Below, piece by piece: positions 8,641 to 17,545 of a stretch of DNA of 64,000 nt; within the stretch, counting starts at the first letter, position 1; every line of letters starts with the position of its first letter. This DNA is from Sphingosinicella sp942492965. GTDB taxonomy: Bacteria; Pseudomonadota; Alphaproteobacteria; Sphingomonadales; Sphingomonadaceae. The notes under the pieces are model-generated. The model was given only the letters and a program-made list of their open reading frames with translations, made no database searches and was not told the origin of the DNA. Location: assembly GCA_942492965.1 (NCBI GenBank), contig OW818656.1, positions 930,001 to 994,000 on the forward strand. The letters run 5' to 3'. The position numbers were made by a program, and so were the translations under genes.

Positions 8641-9986
8641 GATATCTTGCCGTCGATGCTGCGCTCGAATGCGCCGAGGGCATCGTCGATGATCTCGACG
8701 AGCCTATCGATATCCGCACGCGTCGAGATCAGCGGCGGGCACACCATGAACCACTCGCCGAACTGCCCGCCGCCCGTGCGCCGGTGCAGCATCGCCAGCC
8801 CGCGCTCCATCATCAGATGCTCGATCCGCGCGGGTGCATTGAGTTCAAACGGATAAGACTCTCTGGTTTCCTGATCGGCGACGATCTCGATTGCGAGCTG
8901 CAAGCCGCGCCCGCGAATATCGCCCAGCGAGCGCCGCCGCTTCTGCACGGCTCTCAGCTGGTCTTCGAGATAGGCGCCCGTCGCCTCGCTCTGCGCCACG
9001 AGATTGCTTTGCACCAGCTCATCCAGAACCGCGCAGCCGATCGCACAGCCCATCGGGTTGGCGACATAGGTGTGGCCGTGCGCGAAGCCGCCCACGGCGC
9101 GCAGTTCATCCACCAACGCCGAAGAGGTCACCAGCGCGCTGATCGGCGCATAGCCGGACCCCAGGCCCTTGCCCAAAGTGAGGATGTCCGGCGCCGCGCC
9201 CGGGACATAATGCGACGCGAGGAATTTTCCGCATCGCCCCGCACCGCTCATGATCTCGTCGTGGATGAGCAACACGCCGTGGCGATCGCAAATCTCCCGG
9301 ATACGCCGATAGTAGCGGTCCGGCGAAACCAGCGCACCGGTGGATGTGCCCCCGACGAGCTCGACGATGAAGGCGAGAACCGTCTCCGGCCCTTCACGCT
9401 TGATCGCCTCGTCGAGCGCCTCCGCGCAATAATCGACATAGGCGTCCGCATCGAAGCCTTCCGGCGTGCGATAGGTGATCGGCGCCGGGATTTTCGGCAT
9501 CGGCACCATCATCGCTCCGAACAATTGCTCCATCACCGGATCGCCGGTGACGCTGAGCGCCCCGAGCGTTGCGCCATGATAGGATGGCATCCGGCTGATC
9601 ACCTTGTGGCGGCTCGCCTGCCCGCGCGCGAGGGCGAGCTGGCGCGCGAACTTCAGCGCCGCTTCGGTCGCTTCCGATCCGCCATTCAGGAAGTAGGCGG
9701 AATCGAAATTGCCTCCACACAGTTCGGCCAATCGGCCTACCAGTTCCTCATCGGGCCGGCTTTCCCAGATGCGGGCATACGCGAACGTGATCTTTTCCAT
9801 CTGCGCGCGCATGGCAGCGAGCACGCGGGGATGGCTGTGGCCAAGGCCGGTCACCACCGCGCCGGACGAGCCATCGAGATAGGACTTGCCGTCCTTGTCG
9901 AAGATGTAAACGCCTTCGCCGCGCACCGCGATGGGGAATGAAGGCGCGCCCGGCGGCGAAATGAATCCTTGTGCCGATAGGCGCAT
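8637..9986 (-). CDS. Class III PLP aminotransferase
   Basis: A 449-residue fold-type I PLP enzyme of the omega-amino-acid/adenosylmethionine-type aminotransferase family. Visible marks are NGGSEATEAALKFAR (cofactor phosphate region), SYHGATLGALS, LLIHDEIMSGAGR (the Asp that binds the pyridine nitrogen) and LTLGKGLGSGYAPISA with the PLP Lys. It would move an amino group between an omega-amine or amino acid and a keto acid or aldehyde. The ATG at 9986 overlaps the transporter stop as TGATG, which fixes the start although the frame is open for another 69 codons. Its presence inside a CoA-ligase operon suggests the substrate is an amine or an omega-amino acid. Confidence 0.9.
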   Translation of the reverse strand: MRLSAQGFISPPGAPSFPIAVRGEGVYIFDKDGKSYLDGSSGAVVTGLGHSHPRVLAAMRAQMEKITFAYARIWESRPDEELVGRLAELCGGNFDSAYFLNGGSEATEAALKFARQLALARGQASRHKVISRMPSYHGATLGALSVTGDPVMEQLFGAMMVPMPKIPAPITYRTPEGFDADAYVDYCAEALDEAIKREGPETVLAFIVELVGGTSTGALVSPDRYYRRIREICDRHGVLLIHDEIMSGAGRCGKFLASHYVPGAAPDILTLGKGLGSGYAPISALVTSSALVDELRAVGGFAHGHTYVANPMGCAIGCAVLDELVQSNLVAQSEATGAYLEDQLRAVQKRRRSLGDIRGRGLQLAIEIVADQETRESYPFELNAPARIEHLMMERGLAMLHRRTGGGQFGEWFMVCPPLISTRADIDRLVEIIDDALGAFERSIDGKIS

Positions 9987-10885
9987 CAGTTCGGTCCCTT
10001 GAATGAAGAAAGTTGAGCCTGGGGCTGGCGCACGGCACGGCCCGCCAGAAAGCGCTCGATACCGATATAGGCCATGCCGACGGCAAAGCCCGTGGCGGAG
10101 TTGAGGATCAGCGGCAGCGCCATCGTAGGCTGCGCCAGCAGCGAAGTGACGATGAAGATCGCCAGGCCTTCCTGCCGGATGGCATGTTCGCACACGATGG
10201 CGGTGCGTTCAGCCCGCGCCACCGAAAAGAGGCGCGCGAACAGGAAGCCTGTGCCGACCATGAGCAGATTGAGCGCCAGCACCGCGGGCCAGACGCGCGC
10301 AACAGCTTCCACGAAGGTCTCGCGCTGCTGCCACATCAGCAGCAGAAAGATCGCGATGATGACGACTGCCGCGACATGGCGCAGCGGCGCCTCGATCGCG
10401 TCGCGCACGCGGGGCAGATATGCCCGCACCAGCATTCCGAGCACCACCGGCAACAGCGAGATGCGCGCCACCGGGACGATCGCCTCCAGCGGCGAAATGG
10501 AAACGCGCTCGGCGCCGCCCATGAAAATGGCGTAACCGATGGTGAGCCACAGCGGCGCGAGCACGCTGTAGGCGACCGACCCCGCCGCCGTCATCGAGAT
10601 TGAAAGCGCGAGATCACCGCGGCCCCAGAAGGTCAGCAGGTTCGAAAGCGTGCCGCCGGGGCAGGTCGCGACAAGATAGATGCCGACCGCGAGCGCAGGC
10701 GCCGCCCCGCTCAGATGCGCGACACCGACGCCGATCGCGGGCACGATCACCAACAGACACGGCAGCGCCACCAACAACGCCTTGGGATGGCGCACGATAC
10801 GCGCGAAGTCGTCCAGCCTGAGCGCCAGCCCCAGCGAGAACATCATGATCGCCAGAGCGATCGGCAGAACGAGATCGTAGACCAT
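9986..10885 (-). CDS. Bile acid:sodium symporter (BASS/SBF-like) family transporter
   Basis: A membrane protein of about 299 residues with eight to ten hydrophobic segments and the family hallmark region GIYLVATCPGGTLSNLLTF. BASS proteins are inner-membrane sodium-coupled carriers of organic acids; the family also covers pyruvate, pantothenate and arsenite carriers, so the cargo is open. I prefer the ATG at 10885 because it leads directly into the first membrane helix (LVLPIALAIMMFSLGLAL); the frame is open back to 11041 but that part is not hydrophobic. It is the first gene of the minus-strand run and shares its upstream region with the divergent Rieske oxygenase gene, so both probably answer to one signal. 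Confidence 0.82.
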   Translation of the reverse strand: MVYDLVLPIALAIMMFSLGLALRLDDFARIVRHPKALLVALPCLLVIVPAIGVGVAHLSGAAPALAVGIYLVATCPGGTLSNLLTFWGRGDLALSISMTAAGSVAYSVLAPLWLTIGYAIFMGGAERVSISPLEAIVPVARISLLPVVLGMLVRAYLPRVRDAIEAPLRHVAAVVIIAIFLLLMWQQRETFVEAVARVWPAVLALNLLMVGTGFLFARLFSVARAERTAIVCEHAIRQEGLAIFIVTSLLAQPTMALPLILNSATGFAVGMAYIGIERFLAGRAVRQPQAQLSSFKGPN

Positions 10886-11017
10886 CACCAGGGGCGCGGG
10901 GCCATCACGGCGACCGTCAGCAGCCTCGGCCACCTCTCCTGCCGCTGCAAACGCAAGGAAAGCGGCGGAAAGTGTCGATTGATGCCGTTCATCGCCCCCA
11001 ATGCCCCTCTTGCATTT

Positions 11018-11061
11018 TTTATACTCATACCTCATCCTCACAATTATGCAAAGAGTATAAA
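11018..11061. promoter_or_regulatory. Dyad element in the divergent promoter region
   Basis: The 230-bp gap between the transporter gene and the Rieske gene contains TTTATACTC at 11018-11026 and its exact inverse GAGTATAAA at 11053-11061. A second inverse pair, TTGCAT at 11010-11015 and ATGCAA at 11046-11051, interleaves with it. This AT-rich block is the only one in the gap and lies about 55 bp upstream of the Rieske start. It may be a regulator site or overlapping promoters for the two transcripts. No regulator gene lies directly beside it. Confidence 0.4.
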
Positions 11062-11115
11062 GTGGGTGGGGACGCCAAGGTCCGGCGTCCCGCGCAAAGC
11101 AAGGGGAGAGCTGCG

Positions 11116-12156
11116 ATGTTTGCGCGGAATTGCTGGTACGTCGCGGCGTGGTCGCATCTGCTACCGGCGGGGGCCGTGGTCGGTCGGCAGATTCTGGACG
11201 AGCCGATCGCGCTCTACCGCACCGAGTCGGGCACCCTCGTCGCCATGGAGGATCGCTGCCCTCACCGGCTGGCGCCGCTCTCGCTGGGATGCGTACAGGG
11301 TGAGCAGCTGCAGTGCGGATACCATGGACTTACCTTCGACACCGCCGGCCGCTGCATCGGCGTGCCCGGCGCGGAAAAAATTCCGCCGGGCACCAACGCG
11401 CGCACGTTTCCCGTTGCCGAATGCGATGGCTGGATCTGGATCTGGCTCGGCGCGCCGGGTGCCGCGGATGAAGCGCTGATCCCCCGTGGTTTCGATCTCG
11501 CCGACCGGCGTTTCACCATGCGCTATGGCGAGATCGGCTACGCAGCCGACTATCAACTCGTGAACGACAATCTGTGCGACCTCTCGCACCTCGATTTCCT
11601 GCACAAAACGACGCTGGGCGGCGCGACCGCGGGTGGCTGGTCAGACCATCCCCCGCGCGTGATGCCGCTTGAGCGCGGTGTCCATATCAAGCGCTGGCTG
11701 AAGGACCGCCCCGCCAGCCCCGGCGGCACCGATCTCACCGACATCTGGAGCTGCTACGATTTCAGCGCGCCCGGCATTTTCGTCATGCGCACGACCTTCT
11801 ACCCGCGCGGCGCGGCGGACCGCTGCGGCTTGGCCGCACCGTCGGATGACCTTGCACCGCTGCTCCGCCGTGTGGATCAACAGGCGGTCACGCCCACGGG
11901 CGAAAAATCGTGCAATTATCTGTTCGCCGCAGGCTTTGAAGGCACGACGCCATCGCCCGGGGCATTGGAACGCATGTACAAGATCGTCATGGACGCGTTC
12001 GCGGAAGACCGCACGATGATCGAAGCCCAGCAACGCATCTGGGATCTGACACCAGCGTCACGCAAGAAAGCCTTCCTGCCGAGCGACAAGGCCCCTCACC
12101 TGTTCCGCAAGATCATGGCGAGGTTGCTCGATCAGGAACTGAAGGTTTCAAGCTAG
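11116..12156 (+). CDS. Rieske oxygenase, vanillate O-demethylase (VanA)-type oxygenase component
   Basis: A 346-residue oxygenase subunit. The Rieske 2Fe-2S ligands are C48, H50, C67 and H70 (RCPHR and QCGYHG). The mononuclear iron site is NLCDLSHLDFLH with H158 and H163 and the bridging D155. Enzymes of this group demethylate methoxy-aromatics or hydroxylate rings and side chains using electrons from a separate reductase. No reductase gene lies next to it, so the partner must be elsewhere. The ATG at 11116 follows AAGGGGAG; the frame is open upstream to 10972 but without family similarity. It is divergent from the ligase/thiolase operon and probably performs an oxygenation step of that pathway. 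Confidence 0.9.
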   Translation: MFARNCWYVAAWSHLLPAGAVVGRQILDEPIALYRTESGTLVAMEDRCPHRLAPLSLGCVQGEQLQCGYHGLTFDTAGRCIGVPGAEKIPPGTNARTFPVAECDGWIWIWLGAPGAADEALIPRGFDLADRRFTMRYGEIGYAADYQLVNDNLCDLSHLDFLHKTTLGGATAGGWSDHPPRVMPLERGVHIKRWLKDRPASPGGTDLTDIWSCYDFSAPGIFVMRTTFYPRGAADRCGLAAPSDDLAPLLRRVDQQAVTPTGEKSCNYLFAAGFEGTTPSPGALERMYKIVMDAFAEDRTMIEAQQRIWDLTPASRKKAFLPSDKAPHLFRKIMARLLDQELKVSS

Positions 12157-12215
12157 GCGGCGTGGACAAATTTGAGCCGGTATCTGGCGGTGGCGATATG
12201 GACAATGCCGCCTAG

Positions 12216-12470
12216 GACACCCCTATCTCGCATATCGCACGCTCGCCCCGCCAGTTGGGCAACATCATACAGCGCACCCGCAAGGCGGCAGGCCTCGGCC
12301 CCACGCTCATAAACAAGGCCATTACAGAGATTCTTGAGCGTGCCGAGGACGTGCCGGACAAGGCGCTTTCCCTCATGCCGGAAGATTTCGCGCCCGAGGC
12401 GCATGACAGCATCGTGGCCAGCATGTCCGCCCGGCTGCGCCTACTCGAAACCGCGTTTGAGGCGTTGTAA
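12216..12470 (+). pseudogene. Possible HipA C-terminal (and HipB-like) remnant
   Basis: This sits in the 342-bp gap between the Rieske gene and the large regulator. After an in-frame TAG at 12213 there is an open stretch of about 85 codons that has only a TTG (12255) as plausible start. Its first part (ARSPRQLGNIIQRTRKAAGL) reads like the beginning of a HipB-type helix-turn-helix protein. The second part (residues about 30-70 after the TTG, ending MPEDFAPEAHDSIVAS) resembles the C-terminal helices of HipA-type kinases. If both readings hold, an in-frame deletion has fused the two ends of a former hipBA pair. No kinase motifs remain. It could also be an unrelated small protein. Confidence 0.35.
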
Positions 12471-12498
12471 CCCGCCCCCTCTTGCGAGTGGACTATTG

Positions 12499-15285
12499 AT
12501 GCATATGCTTACCATTCGGCGCGGGGTAACGGAATGGGAGGAGTCGGCGGCAATCGATAGCGGCGAATCCGGATTGCAAGGCACTCGCCGCGTTGCGGAG
12601 AGTAAAGAGCGCTTCGCAGGGGGCGCTTCGCTTGTTCGCGCCAAGTTTCAGCCGCCGATCGTGCCAGAGGGCGTACGTCCGCGTGTGCGGATCGACGCCC
12701 TGTTTGAAGGCCATCCGAGATGCCGGATTACACTGGTGAGCGCGCCGCCCGGCTTCGGCAAGACAACCGCCATGGTGCAGGCCTTCACGAAACTGCCAGG
12801 CGATATCCGGCGTGCATGGCTCACGCTTGACACCGACGACGGCGATCCCAAAAGCCTCATCGCGTACTTGATAGCGGCTCTCGCGGAGGGTGGCTTGCCG
12901 CTCGACGACTTTCTGGCAGCCGCATACGCGAAATTGATCGGCTCGAGTGAACAATCCCTGTTCGATGGCCTGATGGCCCAGATTGCCGATCTGAGCGCCC
13001 CGATCGTGCTTTTTCTGGACGATATTCACACCATTCGCGATACGAAGGCGGTTCGTTTCCTCGAGCTTCTTCTTCAACGGCAGCCTTCCAATCTGCGCGT
13101 GGTGATGTCGGGACGTTACCGGATCGGGCTTTCGACAAGCGGCCTGAAGCTCAGCGGTCAGCTTCGCGAGATCGGAGCTGCGGAGCTGGCGTTCCAGCCA
13201 GATGAGTATGGGTCCCATTTCGGTTTCGACGCCGAGACCGCTGCTGCGATCGACGACCGATGCGCCGGCTGGCCAGTCGCTGTCAAAATGGCACAGCTCT
13301 GGTTCCAGAATCAGGGCCAGCGCCTCAAAGGGCTTCCGCCCTTGTCCGGGCGCGACGGTGATTTTGCGGATTATCTTACCGAACAGGTTCTCGGTGCGCT
13401 ACCGGACCACCTTGTCAAGGTCCTCTTGCGCTTGTCGGTCGTCGAACGCTTCGATGGCGATCTGCTGAACGTTCTTTGCGAATGCGAAAACGGTTGGGCG
13501 CTCATCGAAGAGATCAAGGCGCGGGAGCTTTTTGTCACGGCGGCCAACGACGAAACGCCCTCTTTTGCCTTTCACGCCCTGTTTCGAAGTTTTCTTCACG
13601 AACGATTGTCGCGCCGGGAGCAGCATCACATCCCAGCCCTGCATGTCGCGGCAGCTCAATGGTTCTCGAAAAACGGCCGCGTGAGAGAAGCGATTGCTCA
13701 TGCTTGCCTGTCGGGTGATGAATCCTGTCTTGCCACTCTTCTCGATGAAGCCGGCGGGTGGTGCCTTGCGCTTTCTGCCGGCGTCCATGCCTTGTCTCCC
13801 CTTCGCGACTGGTCCGTGGCGCGCGTGGAGCAATCGCCAACGGAAATCGGGCTCGTAGCGACGTATCTCTTGTTGCAGCGTGGAGAATTTGAACGCGCCC
13901 ATACGGTAGCACGTCATATTCTGAGCCGTATGAACGATCAGGTGCCACCCGAAACGCGTCTTTCGGTGGCTGTCCTGCAAAGCGTCTTGCGCCTTTATAA
14001 CGACGAGATTCTGGACGTGGACGACGTCGCCGCCATGCGGCGGGACTGCAATGCCTTCGCCGCAACGAAGCCGATGCTGCGCGCATGTATTGAAGCGCTG
14101 AATTGTTACGCCGCGTTTCATGCCGCAGACTATCGCCGCGCCATTGCCGTCGGGCTCGCGATGGTGGAGACGTGCGACAGGCATGGCGCTTACTATGCGG
14201 CCGTCTATGTGCAATTGTACGTGGCCATGAGCCAGCTTGCGCTCGCCCGGTTTGAGGATGCTGAAGCCACGCTCCAGGAAGCCCGCCGGCTGACTCTCGA
14301 GCGTTACGGGCGGCAGAGCGACCAGGCCGCCATGACGGACATCCTGCTGGCGGAAGTGCTTTATGAACGTGGCAGGCTGGTCGAGGCCGAGGCGCTTCTC
14401 GACCGGAGCTTCGAGCGGGTACGGGCCGGGGGCATCTGGATTGATCTTCTCATGTCGGGGCATTCGACTCTGGCCCGAATCGCGCTTGCGACCGGTAAAA
14501 CCCGGCAAGCATTGGACATTCTGGAAATATCGCAGCTCACGGCCGCAGAGCGCGGTCGAAGCCTGCTGGACAACCAGTTGAAGGCGCTTCGGATATATAC
14601 ACTGGTGCGCACCGGCGACATAGCAGCCGCCGCGCAGCTTGCGGAAACAGCCGAATTTCAGCAATTCGTTCGCCTTGATCCCGCATCGACCCCCACCAGC
14701 TGGCGAATATCGGAGCCGGCGCGTCTGGCATATGCGTTTGTAAAGATCGGCGCCGGCGAACCGGAAGTCGCGCTTTCCATTCTTATCGTCTCCGCGCGGC
14801 AAGCTGAGGTCACGGGAGCGCGGCGGCGCTTGCTGGATATACTCCTGCTGCTTGTCGCCGCGTACCGGGCAAACACCATGACGGAACAATCTCGTGAAGC
14901 GCTCCAGCGGGCATTGTCCATCGGCAAGGAATGCGGCTTCTTCCAGAGCTTCTGCGACTTTGCCTCGGTGATCTTGCCTGTCCTTTCGGAGCTGACGCCC
15001 GACATGCTCGAACGAGACGTGTGCCAGTATGCAGGGAACCTTGCCGCAGCTCTTGGGAGCAAGGGCGTTTCCCAGAAAAGCCCCTTGCTGAGTACGCGCG
15101 AGAACGAAATTCTGCTGCTGTTGCAAGCGGGCATGTCGAGCAAGGACATGGCGCGTGCGCTTTCCCTTACGGAGGGTACCGTGAAGGTCCATCGCAAGCG
15201 CCTTTACCGGAAGCTCGACGCCCACGGCCGCTATGCGGCCCTGAAACGAGCGCGTGAACACGGGCTTCTTTCGGCGCCGGGATAG
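12499..15285 (+). CDS. MalT-like LuxR-family ATP-dependent transcriptional activator (LAL/STAND type)
   Basis: A regulator of about 928 residues with an N-terminal NTPase domain (Walker A SAPPGFGKTT at residues 81-90; Walker B LFLDDIHT with D174/D175), a long helical repeat middle region of the TPR/MalT kind (about 400-850), and a C-terminal LuxR helix-turn-helix (STRENEILLLLQAGMSSKDM onward, last 65 residues). Proteins of this class bind a small inducer in the helical region and ATP in the NTPase, oligomerise and activate promoters with repeated boxes. It is read toward the TonB-receptor gene 124 bp downstream and most likely activates the receptor/Rieske operon. Start choice between ATGs at 12499 and 12505 is open; neither has a strong ribosome site. 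Confidence 0.88.
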   Translation: MHMLTIRRGVTEWEESAAIDSGESGLQGTRRVAESKERFAGGASLVRAKFQPPIVPEGVRPRVRIDALFEGHPRCRITLVSAPPGFGKTTAMVQAFTKLPGDIRRAWLTLDTDDGDPKSLIAYLIAALAEGGLPLDDFLAAAYAKLIGSSEQSLFDGLMAQIADLSAPIVLFLDDIHTIRDTKAVRFLELLLQRQPSNLRVVMSGRYRIGLSTSGLKLSGQLREIGAAELAFQPDEYGSHFGFDAETAAAIDDRCAGWPVAVKMAQLWFQNQGQRLKGLPPLSGRDGDFADYLTEQVLGALPDHLVKVLLRLSVVERFDGDLLNVLCECENGWALIEEIKARELFVTAANDETPSFAFHALFRSFLHERLSRREQHHIPALHVAAAQWFSKNGRVREAIAHACLSGDESCLATLLDEAGGWCLALSAGVHALSPLRDWSVARVEQSPTEIGLVATYLLLQRGEFERAHTVARHILSRMNDQVPPETRLSVAVLQSVLRLYNDEILDVDDVAAMRRDCNAFAATKPMLRACIEALNCYAAFHAADYRRAIAVGLAMVETCDRHGAYYAAVYVQLYVAMSQLALARFEDAEATLQEARRLTLERYGRQSDQAAMTDILLAEVLYERGRLVEAEALLDRSFERVRAGGIWIDLLMSGHSTLARIALATGKTRQALDILEISQLTAAERGRSLLDNQLKALRIYTLVRTGDIAAAAQLAETAEFQQFVRLDPASTPTSWRISEPARLAYAFVKIGAGEPEVALSILIVSARQAEVTGARRRLLDILLLLVAAYRANTMTEQSREALQRALSIGKECGFFQSFCDFASVILPVLSELTPDMLERDVCQYAGNLAAALGSKGVSQKSPLLSTRENEILLLLQAGMSSKDMARALSLTEGTVKVHRKRLYRKLDAHGRYAALKRAREHGLLSAPG

Positions 15286-15293
15286 CCGAGCCA

Positions 15294-15322
15294 TTACCCC
15301 CCTCCGCGCCGAGGGTTACCCC
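15294..15322. promoter_or_regulatory. Paired TTACCCC direct repeats upstream of receptor gene
   Basis: TTACCCC occurs at 15294-15300 and again at 15316-15322, exactly 22 bp (two helical turns) apart, about 90 bp before the receptor start. Read on the other strand this is GGGGTAA twice. MalT-type activators bind repeated G-rich boxes, and the gene just upstream encodes such an activator, so this is a candidate activator site. The link is inference. Confidence 0.35.
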
Positions 15323-15409
15323 TTTTGGATGAATTGATCACCGGACGCCTACCCTGCATCTTTCGGACGTAGACTGGACAAGCCAGCGCGTTCACGAGGG
15401 GGAAGCGGA

Positions 15410-17506
15410 ATGAAAAGGGCGGTGGGAGCATTGTACGGCACAGTGTCCGTACTTTCGATTTTGTGTGGTGAGATTGGCGCCGCGAGGGCGCAGGTGACTG
15501 CTGAGACCGAAAAGGGGGAAACGCTCGGGGAGATCGTTGTCACGGCGCGCAAGCGCGAAGAAAAGCTTCAAGATATACCGGCGGCGCTGAACGCATTTTC
15601 GAGCGAGGCCATTGAGACCGCGAACGTGCGTTCTGTCGACGACATTGCGATGATGCTGCCCAACGTATCGATGGTGAACACTCAGAATGTTGGCACGGCT
15701 TTCATCAATATTCGCGGCGTCGGACAGTATCGCAACAGCGAACCTCCCGTCGCGGTAGTCATTGACGGCCTGCAGATCAGCAGTCCCAACCAGATCACGC
15801 AGGACCTGTACGATATCGAACGCATCGAGGTTCTGAAGGGACCGCAGGGCTTTCTGTACGGCCGCAATGCGTCCGGCGGTGCGATCAATATCGTGACCCG
15901 TCAGCCGGGCAATACGTTTGAGGGAATGGTGCGCCTGTCCTACGCGAACGGTGACGACCGCCGTATCGAAGGCGTCGTCAGCGGCCCGGTGATCGACGAC
16001 ACGTTGCTGTTTCGTGTGTCGGGCTCATACCGGAACTTCGACGGCGTGCTCACCAATGTGACGAGGGATGCAAAGGTCGACTTCGTAGAGGACACCAATT
16101 TCCGCACGCGCCTCATATGGTCGCCTTCGCAAAGCTTCAAGGCCGACCTTCGCTATTCCTATTCGTCGTTTGACGGAGGCGCTGCGTGGTTCGTTCCCTT
16201 GCCGGATGCATCGGCGAACCTTTCCAATGTGCCGATCGTGGCGGATGTGATCGGCTTCGGGGATCGCGATCTTCGTGATCTGGCGTTGAAGCTCGACTAT
16301 GATTTCGGGTTCGCGACGCTGAGTTCGATCACATCGCGCACCACTGTTCGCGAGTATTTCTTCGAGGATCTGGATTGGACGCCTGACGATATTCTCGTGG
16401 CCGAACAAGCTTTGTCCACCAAGACCTGGAGTCAGGAGCTGCGCCTGACGTCGCCGGGAAGCCAGCCGCTGCGCTGGATGGTTGGAGCTTACTATCTCAA
16501 GACAACACGAGACCTTGTCACCAACGCGGTCATAGCGAGCGCGATCGATCTCAGCATCGGCGATCTCACCGACCATAACCGCGCATGGGCACTTTTCGGG
16601 AACGCCGACTACGACATCGCGCCGGGTATGACGTTCACGCTGGGGCTGCGCTATGACCGCGACCGCCGCCGGCAAGTTGACTTCCTGCTGGGTGGACAGG
16701 AAAGCCTCGCAACATTCGACGCACTGCAACCCAAGATCGCGCTTTCCTACAAGATTACGCCAGATGTGCTCACCTATGCATCATACAGCTCCGGTTTCCG
16801 GAGCGGCGGTTTCAACGCAACGGCGACGTTCGGCCGTCAGTATGACAAGGAGGTCGTCAAAAGCGGGGAAATTGGCGTGAAGTCGACACTGTTCGGCGGC
16901 GCGGCAACGTTCAACGCGGCCGCCTTCTATTCAGACTTCAATGGTCTCCAGCAATATGTCCTCGACGTGAACTCGGGAGGACAGGCGATTGTATCCGTTC
17001 CCAACGCAAAGATCTGGGGCCTCGAAGCGGAACTGCAAGCACGCCCCACACCAAATCTGCGCCTCTTCGCGGCTGTAGGGCTTCAGGACAGCAAGATCCA
17101 GTCGGAGCTGATCGGTTTCGACACGGCTGCGGTCGGCTATCCGGTTGGCTTCAGTTTCATCGGCAACAAGATTCCGCTGGCTTACGGCTACTCGGCCAAT
17201 CTTGGTGCCGAGTATGAACTGGAGCTTGGGGAGCGCACGCGCGCAATTCTCCGCGCGGACTATTCGCTCAAGGGCGATATGTACTGGGAAGCGAACAATC
17301 TCGACAAGCAATCCGCTGTGAACCTGGTCAATGCCACGTTGACGCTCGAGCATGGGCCCGCCTCGCTCAGTCTATGGGCAAAGAATCTCACGGGAGAGGA
17401 CTATTACGAGGAATTCGTGTCCCGGGAGTTTGCCGGCACCATCTTCGACGTCGGTTTTCCCGCGTCTCCGCGCCGGTACGGACTAACCGGAACGCTGCGC
17501 TTCTAG
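15410..17506 (+). CDS. TonB-dependent outer-membrane receptor
   Basis: A 698-residue receptor with a signal peptide ending in GAARAQ, the ATG preceded by GAGGGGGAA. The TonB-box/plug start GEIVVTARKREEKLQD is followed by plug motifs FINIRGVGQYRNSE and VLKGPQGFLYGRNASGG, and the barrel ends in TGTLRF with a terminal Phe. The family actively transports siderophores, vitamins or, in sphingomonads, many aromatic and hydrophobic substrates across the outer membrane. It lies between the MalT-type activator and the Rieske/Rid/VOC operon, so it probably imports the compound that operon degrades. A 39-bp gap to the next gene suggests co-transcription. Confidence 0.92.
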   Translation: MKRAVGALYGTVSVLSILCGEIGAARAQVTAETEKGETLGEIVVTARKREEKLQDIPAALNAFSSEAIETANVRSVDDIAMMLPNVSMVNTQNVGTAFINIRGVGQYRNSEPPVAVVIDGLQISSPNQITQDLYDIERIEVLKGPQGFLYGRNASGGAINIVTRQPGNTFEGMVRLSYANGDDRRIEGVVSGPVIDDTLLFRVSGSYRNFDGVLTNVTRDAKVDFVEDTNFRTRLIWSPSQSFKADLRYSYSSFDGGAAWFVPLPDASANLSNVPIVADVIGFGDRDLRDLALKLDYDFGFATLSSITSRTTVREYFFEDLDWTPDDILVAEQALSTKTWSQELRLTSPGSQPLRWMVGAYYLKTTRDLVTNAVIASAIDLSIGDLTDHNRAWALFGNADYDIAPGMTFTLGLRYDRDRRRQVDFLLGGQESLATFDALQPKIALSYKITPDVLTYASYSSGFRSGGFNATATFGRQYDKEVVKSGEIGVKSTLFGGAATFNAAAFYSDFNGLQQYVLDVNSGGQAIVSVPNAKIWGLEAELQARPTPNLRLFAAVGLQDSKIQSELIGFDTAAVGYPVGFSFIGNKIPLAYGYSANLGAEYELELGERTRAILRADYSLKGDMYWEANNLDKQSAVNLVNATLTLEHGPASLSLWAKNLTGEDYYEEFVSREFAGTIFDVGFPASPRRYGLTGTLRF

Positions 17507-17545
17507 AGTGTCATGGCAAGGCTATAATCAACTGGGGAATATCTC

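Noticed and set aside
6973..8856. Open frame of 627 codons on the plus strand
   Set aside because: It is antisense to the acyl-CoA ligase and spans three gene borders; the proteins on the minus strand have clear motifs, this frame has none.
13399..15294. Open frame of 631 codons on the minus strand
   Set aside because: It lies completely antisense to the MalT-type regulator, has no family features, and its amino-acid make-up is that of a shadow frame in GC-rich DNA.
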